Shown one piece after another: positions 6,989 to 10,806 of a DNA stretch of 10,806 nt. A program made the translations under genes and the position numbers. The stretch spans positions 1 through 10,806 of the forward strand of contig JAATFK010000484.1 of NCBI GenBank assembly GCA_015655225.1, given 5' to 3'. The first letter of the stretch is position 1, and the number at the start of each line of letters is the position of its first letter. Source of the stretch: Solirubrobacterales bacterium. GTDB lineage: Bacteria > Actinomycetota > Thermoleophilia > Solirubrobacterales > Solirubrobacteraceae. The notes under the pieces are model-generated. The model was not told the DNA's origin, searched no databases, and saw only the letters and a list, made by a program, of their open reading frames with translations.

Positions 6989-7750
6989 TCAGGACAGGTG
7001 CGCGCCGGGCGTGTGGCCCGTGATGCGGCGGTACGCCGCGACAAACGCGCTCGGCGTCCGGTAGCCGACCTGCCGGGCGACGTTCGCCACGGGGACGCCG
7101 TCGGCGAGCAGTCCGAGTGCGGCGCGCATCCTGACCTGGGCGCGCCACTGCATGAACGTCATCCCGGTCTCTGCCGCGAAGAGGCGCGCGAGGGTACGGA
7201 TGCTGGCACCGACCTCGAGCCCCCAGGCACCAAGATCGCGGTCGTCGTCAGGTCGGTCGATCAGCGCCTCGGCGACCGCGCGGGCCCGAGAGTCGCGGGG
7301 CAGCGGGACGTGGATCGTGTCGACCGGGGCGGCCTCGATCAGGTCGAGCAGCAGCAGTTCGGCGTCGCGTCTGGCATCCGGGTCCCGCTCGGAAGCGCCG
7401 AGGTAGACGATCAGCTCGCGCATCAGCGGCGTGACGACGACGCTCGTCGGCTGCGACCAGACCACCGGCGACTCGGTCGGCGCCACGCGCACCCGGTAGA
7501 CCGCGCCTCGCCGCAGCGCGCGCGAGCCGTGCAGGACGCCGGCCGGGATCCAGAGCGCGTGCGTCGGCGGGATCACCCAGTCGTTGCCGCCCGCCTGGAT
7601 CGCGAGCGCGCCGACCGGCGCCCACATCAACTTGTGGCTCGCGTGACGGCGGGGCTCGAGCTCGCGCACGTGGGGCACGTCACGGCGATGGACCGCCAGT
7701 ACCGGAGTCTGATCGATGGCGGCCCTGGAGGAGAGAAGCATCGACGGCAT
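6989..7750 (-). CDS. AraC-family transcriptional regulator (cupin N-terminal domain plus double HTH)
   Basis: Seen: 253 residues. The N-terminal half is a cupin-like sensor with DWVIPPTHALWIPAGVLHG (57-75). The C-terminal half is an AraC DNA-binding domain with two helix-turn-helix units: about 172-200 (VGASIRTLARLFAAETG) and about 215-250 (VANVARQVGYRTPSAFVAAYRRITGHTP). Length is normal for the family. It lies directly upstream of the halogenase-dhb operon on the same strand and both have the same operator-like repeat. It is therefore the probable pathway-specific activator, comparable in logic to YbtA-type siderophore regulators under iron repression. The operator covers the bases before the ATG at 7750, leaving no ribosome site. 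The ATG at 7741 (Met4) is an alternative start, and a leaderless transcript is also possible. The ligand is unknown, perhaps the siderophore or its ferric form. Confidence 0.9.
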   Translation of the reverse strand: MPSMLLSSRAAIDQTPVLAVHRRDVPHVRELEPRRHASHKLMWAPVGALAIQAGGNDWVIPPTHALWIPAGVLHGSRALRRGAVYRVRVAPTESPVVWSQPTSVVVTPLMRELIVYLGASERDPDARRDAELLLLDLIEAAPVDTIHVPLPRDSRARAVAEALIDRPDDDRDLGAWGLEVGASIRTLARLFAAETGMTFMQWRAQVRMRAALGLLADGVPVANVARQVGYRTPSAFVAAYRRITGHTPGAHLS

Positions 7751-7751
7751 A

Positions 7752-7767
7752 GTTAGGGCACCCTAAC
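7752..7767 (-). promoter_or_regulatory. Perfect iron-box-like inverted repeat abutting the AraC start codon
   Basis: GTTAGGGCACCCTAAC has two perfect 7-base arms around a 2-base centre. It ends one base before the ATG at 7750. It matches the TTAGG-N4-CCTAA pattern of the site upstream of the halogenase, so a common regulator is likely. A bound repressor would cover the transcription or translation start region. An iron repressor of the DtxR/IdeR family is the leading candidate; autoregulation by the AraC protein is the alternative. Confidence 0.65.
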
Positions 7768-7998
7768 ATGCTGTTGGCTCCAATGACGGGAGCCTTCCCC
7801 TCGGCTCTCACCGCGTGCTGACCTTCGTCGGACCGCCGCCGCCTCACGCGATCGGTCTCACAGCGCCCTGGATCGTTCGGATCGAACGTCGCGCGAGCAC
7901 CGCAGCCACGCTGGAGCTCCGTCTCGTCGTGTTCGCGCTGCCGCGCAATCGACCTCTAGTCGCCCGCGTACCAAGCGACACGCCGCACCCCGGCGACG

Positions 7999-8033
7999 CA
8001 CGTGACATGGAAGGCAGGCGATGTCACCTCGTG
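7999..8033. repeat. Inverted repeat next to the tRNA fragment
   Basis: GTGACAT (8002-8008) and ATGTCAC (8021-8027) are perfect 7-base inverted arms with a 12-base spacer. Outer CAC (7999-8001) and GTG (8031-8033) add three more pairs after a 3-base bulge. It lies 27 bases left of the tRNA 3' fragment. It could be an operator, a recombinase accessory site or chance; no function is demonstrated by sequence. Confidence 0.4.
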
Positions 8034-8060
8034 CCGGAAGACGCAGTCAAGCCCGCGGAT

Positions 8061-8102
8061 CTCGCAACGAAGGGGTCCCCGGTTCGAATCCGGGCGTCGC
8101 CC
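8061..8102 (+). other. 3' half of a tRNA without its 5' half; candidate attachment site of an integrated element
   Basis: Seen: a perfect T-arm, CCCGG-TTCGAAT-CCGGG (8078-8094), preceded by a 5-base variable loop GGGTC (8073-8077), the 3' anticodon strand CGAAG (8068-8072) and a 7-base anticodon-loop-like CTCGCAA (8061-8067). It is followed by a 7-base 3' acceptor strand CGTCGCC (8095-8101). The expected 5' anticodon strand CTTCG is absent (CGGAT is there instead), and no D-arm lies at the right distance, so this is not a working tRNA. Known: many integrases recombine within the 3' half of tRNA genes, leaving such a copy at the far end of the element. In that model the element lies on the left, the siderophore side. 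The parent tRNA should have acceptor GGCGACG and anticodon stem CTTCG. A simple decayed tRNA gene is the alternative. Confidence 0.7.
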
Positions 8103-8215
8103 GCCGAGTTCGCACGCGAGTCGGGTCGGGTCATGCGGCTGCTCCCAGTTCAACCGCGACGACGCCAATTCGGCCTGTCACCCCGCCGCGACGCCACGCG
8201 CCTGCGGCGACGACC

Positions 8216-8761
8216 TCAGCAGGCGACGGTGATCGACCCGTGCGCGCTGATCGTGTGGCCGCCGACCTTGACGCTGATCTTGATCGTGTAGGTGCCGTCG
8301 CCCGACTGGGTGCTGCCGCCCTGGATCGAGTCCCAGCGGAAGAAGTCGCCCTTGACCCCGCCGTTGAGGGCTCCGACGCCCTTGCCGTTGTTGTCGAACA
8401 CGGCCTTGCTGAACGGCTTGTTCGTCACGGTCACCGGCGCGCCCAGGCCGAGTCTCGTCCACGCGGGCGTCAGCGTCAACGTCGTCGGCGCCGACGATGG
8501 GATGTGCGTCGCGTGGATGTTCGCGACGAACAGCAGGGAGGGCGGCGAGTCGGCCTCGCCGAAGATGAAGTAGCAGGCGTTGATCGGCGACTTCTCGGTG
8601 ATCTTCGTCCCGGGCGAGAACGACTGCTCGTTGATCGCCATGGAAGCGATCTTCAGTGCCGGACCGGCGGCCTTCTTCGGCTTGGCATCGGCGGCGGCGA
8701 CGGGGAGCAGCGCGGACGCGGCGAGCGTCACGGTGAGGAGGCTGAGGTGACGGAGGTTCAT
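8216..8761 (-). CDS. Secreted protein of unknown function
   Basis: Not recognised as a known family. Seen: 181 residues from the ATG at 8761. A clear Sec signal peptide starts it: MNLRH, a hydrophobic stretch LSLLTVTLAASALLPVAAA, and likely cleavage at ADA/KPKK near residue 26. There is no lipobox cysteine. The mature part is rich in Ser, Thr, Val and Gly in alternating patterns typical of beta structure, ending in GDGTYTIKISVKVGGHTISAHGSITVAC. This is reminiscent of an Ig-like beta-sandwich. Only two cysteines are seen in the mature part, one near the start (INACYF) and one as the last residue, so a single disulfide linking both ends is plausible. A longer reading from 8869 would put 36 residues before the signal peptide and is unlikely. 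The ribosome site is weak. It lies 52 bases after the epimerase gene and next to the tRNA fragment. Confidence 0.75.
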   Translation of the reverse strand: MNLRHLSLLTVTLAASALLPVAAADAKPKKAAGPALKIASMAINEQSFSPGTKITEKSPINACYFIFGEADSPPSLLFVANIHATHIPSSAPTTLTLTPAWTRLGLGAPVTVTNKPFSKAVFDNNGKGVGALNGGVKGDFFRWDSIQGGSTQSGDGTYTIKISVKVGGHTISAHGSITVAC

Positions 8762-8813
8762 CGAATCAGCATCCCGGAGGGCGGCAACAGCGCGGTAACG
8801 CTGCTCCCGCACT

Positions 8814-9395
8814 TCAGTCGACGATCGTGAGCACCCCGCTGGGCTCCCCGAGTGCCTCGACCGTCGCACGCGCGGCGGTGTCGATCTGCACGCGCGGCTC
8901 TGGCGGCAGCTCGTCCGGATAGTAGGTGCCGGGGCCGTAGAACTGCCCGTAGCGCAGGACGACCCCGTCGGCGGCGAGGACGGTGCGCTCCAGCTCGGCC
9001 ACCGCGTCCGCCCCGGGGCCCGGCGCCATCGTCCAGGCGACGCTCTGCGCGATCAGCCTGGGCACTCCGGCCTGTCGCGCCGCCTCGACCAGGTTGCGGG
9101 TCCCCTCGACGCGCATGCGCGCGTTCCGCAGCGAGCCGGCCGGGAGGTCGGAGCGGTCGTCCGGGAGGTCGGTCAGCTCGTCGAGGACGAGGTCAGGCGC
9201 GAAGGCGGCAACCGCCTCGGCGACAGCGGCGCGGTCGAAGACGTCGCAGACGACCGGCTCGACGCCCTCGGCGCGCAGCGCGTCCGCCTTCGCGAGCGTC
9301 CGCGTCATCCCGGCGACCACATGTCCGTCCGCTCTCAGGAGGGGGACCAACAGCCGACCGATCACACCAGTTGCTCCCGCGAGGAAGATCCGCAT
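8814..9395 (-). CDS. Short NAD(P)-dependent epimerase/dehydratase-like protein
   Basis: Seen: 193 residues with an N-terminal Rossmann motif AGATGVIG (6-13), a conserved NARMRVEGTRNLVEAARQAGVPRLIAQSVA block typical of extended SDR proteins, and RYGQFYGPGTYY further on. The chain stops at APS/GVLTIVD-like residues (EPSGVLTIVD), where many relatives continue for some 50-100 residues more. It may belong to a naturally short subgroup or be C-terminally truncated. The ATG at 9395 lies 2 bases after the stop of the PRC-barrel gene, so they form one transcription unit. A longer reading beginning at TTG 9671 is the wrong frame of that gene. The substrate cannot be predicted, and there is no sign of a link to the siderophore genes. 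Confidence 0.82.
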   Translation of the reverse strand: MRIFLAGATGVIGRLLVPLLRADGHVVAGMTRTLAKADALRAEGVEPVVCDVFDRAAVAEAVAAFAPDLVLDELTDLPDDRSDLPAGSLRNARMRVEGTRNLVEAARQAGVPRLIAQSVAWTMAPGPGADAVAELERTVLAADGVVLRYGQFYGPGTYYPDELPPEPRVQIDTAARATVEALGEPSGVLTIVD

Positions 9396-9397
9396 GC

Positions 9398-9610
9398 TCA
9401 GCTCGGCCGCGGGAGCCGCTCTGCCTCGACCGCGTCGATCGTCAGCTCGACCGCGCGCTCGTAGATGTCCGCGATCTGCGTCGCGTCGACCGTCTTCAGG
9501 CCGCCCGGACCGAGGCGCGTGTCCACGACGATCCCGCCGAACAGGTTGGTGGCGCCGTCGGCGTTCACGCGCTGCACGACGCCGAGGCGCTTGCCGTCGC
9601 GCGAGAACAC
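9398..9610 (-). CDS. Small PRC-barrel-like protein; start codon uncertain
   Basis: Seen: from GTG at 9610 a 70-residue protein with FSRDGKRLGVVQRV, LFGGIVVDTRL, VDATQIADIYERAVELTIDAVEAERLP. This layout resembles actinobacterial PRC-barrel/DUF2171-type proteins, small beta-barrel domains of unclear biochemical role. The family-like sequence continues upstream in the same frame (GPRISYLALRNGTSV, to about 9652), but no ATG, GTG or TTG precedes it before the upstream gene ends at 9678. Either translation begins at GTG 9610 and yields a shortened barrel, or a rare start is used, or the original start was lost by mutation. No ribosome site is evident for any option. The gene lies between an SDR gene and the epimerase gene on the same strand. 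Confidence 0.65.
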   Translation of the reverse strand: MFSRDGKRLGVVQRVNADGATNLFGGIVVDTRLGPGGLKTVDATQIADIYERAVELTIDAVEAERLPRPS

Positions 9611-9677
9611 GGACGTGCCGTTGCGCAGGGCGAGATAGGAGATGCGGGGGCCGTGGTTCGCGATTGCCCAAACGCTA

Positions 9678-10412
9678 CTAGCTGGGCAGCAGTTGCTGCC
9701 CTCCGTCGACGTCGAACGTCGCCCCGGTCAGCGCGGTGTTGCTCATGATCTGGATCGCCAACGCTGCCACGTCCTCGGGGCCGACCACGCGTCCGATCGG
9801 GAGTCTCGCGCGCAGCTCCTCGCGTCGCGCGTCGAGCTGGTCGCCGAGCAGCGTCGCCGACAGCGGCGTGTCGACGAAGCCGGCGGCGATCACGTTGACG
9901 CGCACCGGCGCGATCTCCAACGCGAGGGTGGCGGCGAGGGCGGGAATCCCCGCGGTCAGCGTCGCGATCACGCTGAGCCCGACCCCCGGGCGGCGCGCCC
10001 CGGTCCCGCTCATGAACACGAGCGTGCCGCCGGGGCGGACCTTGCCGGCGGCATGGCGCGCGATCGCGACCATCGTCGTCGGCGCCGCCGCGAACGCGCG
10101 GCGCGCCTCGTCGAGGTCCAGCTCGGCCAGCGGCGCGTAGTACGGGCGCCCGGCCGTCACCATCACGTGGTCGATCGGCTCCGAGAGCTGCTCGAAGAAC
10201 GCGTCGAGGGCGCCCAGATCATGGGCGTCGAAGCTCGCCGTCCCCGCCGCGCCCAGCTCCTCCGCCGCCGCCCGCAGCCGCTCGGGATCGCGGCCGGTCA
10301 GGATCACGTCGGCGCCCTCGGCCCGCGCACGGCGCGCCGTCTCGAGCCCGATCCCGGCGCTGCCGCCGACCACGACCACGACCTGCCCGGCCAGCTCCGG
10401 CTCGCGCGTCAT
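9678..10412 (-). CDS. SDR-family protein lacking the catalytic Tyr and Lys
   Basis: Seen: 244 residues. The Rossmann motif VVVGGSAGIG (13-22), VTAG (85-88) and a C-terminal DVDGGQQLLP place it in the short-chain dehydrogenase family; PVRVNVIAAGFVDTPL (169-184) matches the usual region after the active site. Where YxxxK is expected, residues read I149-A-T-L-T153, so both catalytic residues are absent; Ser135 remains. The ATG at 10412 has GGGAGGG just upstream and overlaps the stop of the preceding oxidoreductase gene as ATGA. Relatives with degenerate active sites exist among actinobacterial SDRs and are usually annotated by similarity only. It may bind a nucleotide without classical reduction, or use other residues. 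Function unknown. Confidence 0.85.
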   Translation of the reverse strand: MTREPELAGQVVVVVGGSAGIGLETARRARAEGADVILTGRDPERLRAAAEELGAAGTASFDAHDLGALDAFFEQLSEPIDHVMVTAGRPYYAPLAELDLDEARRAFAAAPTTMVAIARHAAGKVRPGGTLVFMSGTGARRPGVGLSVIATLTAGIPALAATLALEIAPVRVNVIAAGFVDTPLSATLLGDQLDARREELRARLPIGRVVGPEDVAALAIQIMSNTALTGATFDVDGGQQLLPS

Positions 10413-10806
10413 CGTCCCTCCCTCACGTTCGCGCGCAGCGCCTTCAGCGCCGCGACGTAGATCTCCGAGAAGGTCGGGAACGGCTGGATCGTGTCGGTCA
10501 GCACGTCGAGCGGGACGCGCGCGCGGATCGCGAGCGTCGCCTGCTGCAGCCACTCGCCCGCCTCGGGCCCGTGCGCGTAGGCCCCGGTCAGCCGCTCGCC
10601 GTCGCTCAGGAGCGTCAGGAAGCCGTTGCTCTCGGCGTACTCCCGCGTGTAGGTCTCGGTCTTCGCGATGCCCGACAGCGGCGCGGTCCCGCTGAAGTCG
10701 CCGTCGACCGCGCCCACCGCCGCCGCCTGCGGATCGGTGTAGACGACCCAGGGGACCGCCTCGTAGCTCGCCTCGCGCGGCTCCCCGAGGAGGTTCGCGG
10801 CGACCA
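10409..10806 (-). CDS. Pyridine nucleotide-disulfide oxidoreductase, C-terminal dimerisation domain (N-terminus beyond window)
   Basis: Seen: the frame is open to the right edge and the gene starts outside the window; about 132 residues are visible. VPWVVYTDPQAAAVG matches the start of the dimerisation domain of dihydrolipoamide dehydrogenase/mercuric reductase-like flavoproteins. AYAHGPEAGEWLQQATLAIRARVPLDVLTDTIQPFPTFSEIYVAALKAL matches its end. Dihydrolipoamide dehydrogenases have a catalytic His in a HPT.(S/H)E block; here the sequence is QPFPTFSE, with Phe in the His position. It is thus probably not a classical disulfide reductase, but one of the actinobacterial relatives of unknown electron acceptor. 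The redox-active cysteines and FAD site lie outside the window. The stop overlaps the SDR start (ATGA), so the two are co-expressed. Confidence 0.88.
   Translation of the reverse strand, partial: VAANLLGEPREASYEAVPWVVYTDPQAAAVGAVDGDFSGTAPLSGIAKTETYTREYAESNGFLTLLSDGERLTGAYAHGPEAGEWLQQATLAIRARVPLDVLTDTIQPFPTFSEIYVAALKALRANVREGR

Larger units (their letters stand above)
7768..8215. other. 448-base intergenic region without a convincing protein gene
   Basis: This stretch separates the AraC operator from the stop of the secreted-protein gene. Open frames here have no recognisable domain, ribosome site or family; several arise only by translating the tRNA-like 3' piece. It contains a small inverted repeat GGCTCC/GGAGCC (7776-7781 and 7789-7794, 7-nt loop), a larger inverted repeat (7999-8033) and the tRNA 3' fragment (8061-8102). 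It should also contain the promoter region of the AraC gene. From 7800 to 7990 I see nothing further. Confidence 0.7.

Noticed and set aside
7992..8102. A complete functional tRNA, including a selenocysteine tRNA
   Set aside because: The total is 111 bases, the anticodon stem does not pair and no D-arm in the proper place was found; only the 3' half is convincing.
7956..8168. 70-residue minus-strand frame containing RPDSNRGPL
   Set aside because: This peptide string is a familiar artefact of translating the antisense of a tRNA 3' end; no ribosome site.
7815..8291. 158-residue + strand frame in the intergenic gap
   Set aside because: No recognisable domain, runs through the tRNA fragment and into the secreted-protein gene on the other strand.
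8786..8805. Short hairpin (CAGCG/CGCTG) after the epimerase gene as a terminator
   Set aside because: Only about 5-6 pairs and no U-tract; not distinguishable from chance in this base composition.
8814..9671. Epimerase starting at TTG 9671 (285 residues)
   Set aside because: The first 92 residues are the shifted frame of the PRC-barrel gene; the Rossmann motif begins right at ATG 9395.
1..10806. CRISPR arrays, insertion sequences, rRNA
   Set aside because: No regularly spaced repeats, transposase motifs or rRNA-like sequence were seen on either strand.

Overview
The window is very GC-rich (about 70% or more by eye), with strong third-position G/C bias and dense, overlapping genes. It looks like chromosomal DNA of a high-GC actinobacterium. 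The mix of an enterobactin-type catechol pathway, a PRC-barrel protein and the codon style fits Thermoleophilia/Solirubrobacterales at least as well as Streptomyces, but the lineage is inference.

Left part (1 to about 7767) is a siderophore biosynthesis locus. A truncated NRPS enters from the left edge (+ strand): end of an adenylation domain whose readable specificity residues (H-V-S-L-I-D-K) match serine activation, then a carrier domain, then a type I thioesterase. This is the A-T-TE end of an EntF/DhbF-like protein. It overlaps an Sfp-type phosphopantetheinyl transferase. Facing it on the - strand is a tightly overlapping four-gene operon, in transcription order: flavin-dependent halogenase, 2,3-dihydro-2,3-dihydroxybenzoate dehydrogenase (entA/dhbA type), isochorismate synthase (entC/dhbC type) and a stand-alone isochorismatase (entB/dhbB type without its aryl carrier domain). 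Together they make 2,3-dihydroxybenzoate (DHB) and join it to serine. The halogenase as first gene suggests a chlorinated (or brominated) catechol, so the likely product is a halogenated enterobactin-like siderophore. The DHB-AMP ligase, aryl carrier, condensation domain and transport genes are not here and should lie to the left.

An AraC-family regulator lies upstream of the halogenase on the same strand. Nearly identical inverted repeats of the form TTAGG-N4-CCTAA sit upstream of the halogenase operon and directly against the AraC start codon. They look like iron-responsive (DtxR/IdeR-type) operators. A strong hairpin lies in the halogenase leader.

The gap 7768-8215 has no convincing gene. 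It holds the 3' half of a tRNA (anticodon loop to acceptor end) with no matching 5' half. Its orientation is what is expected of the distal attachment site of an element that lies to the left and carries the siderophore genes. Beyond it (8216-10806) is a different set of - strand genes: a secreted protein of unknown function, then, in transcription order from the right edge, a truncated pyridine-nucleotide-disulfide oxidoreductase, an SDR protein lacking the usual Tyr/Lys, a small PRC-barrel-like protein and a short NAD-dependent epimerase-like protein. These show no link to siderophore synthesis and may be the host flank.
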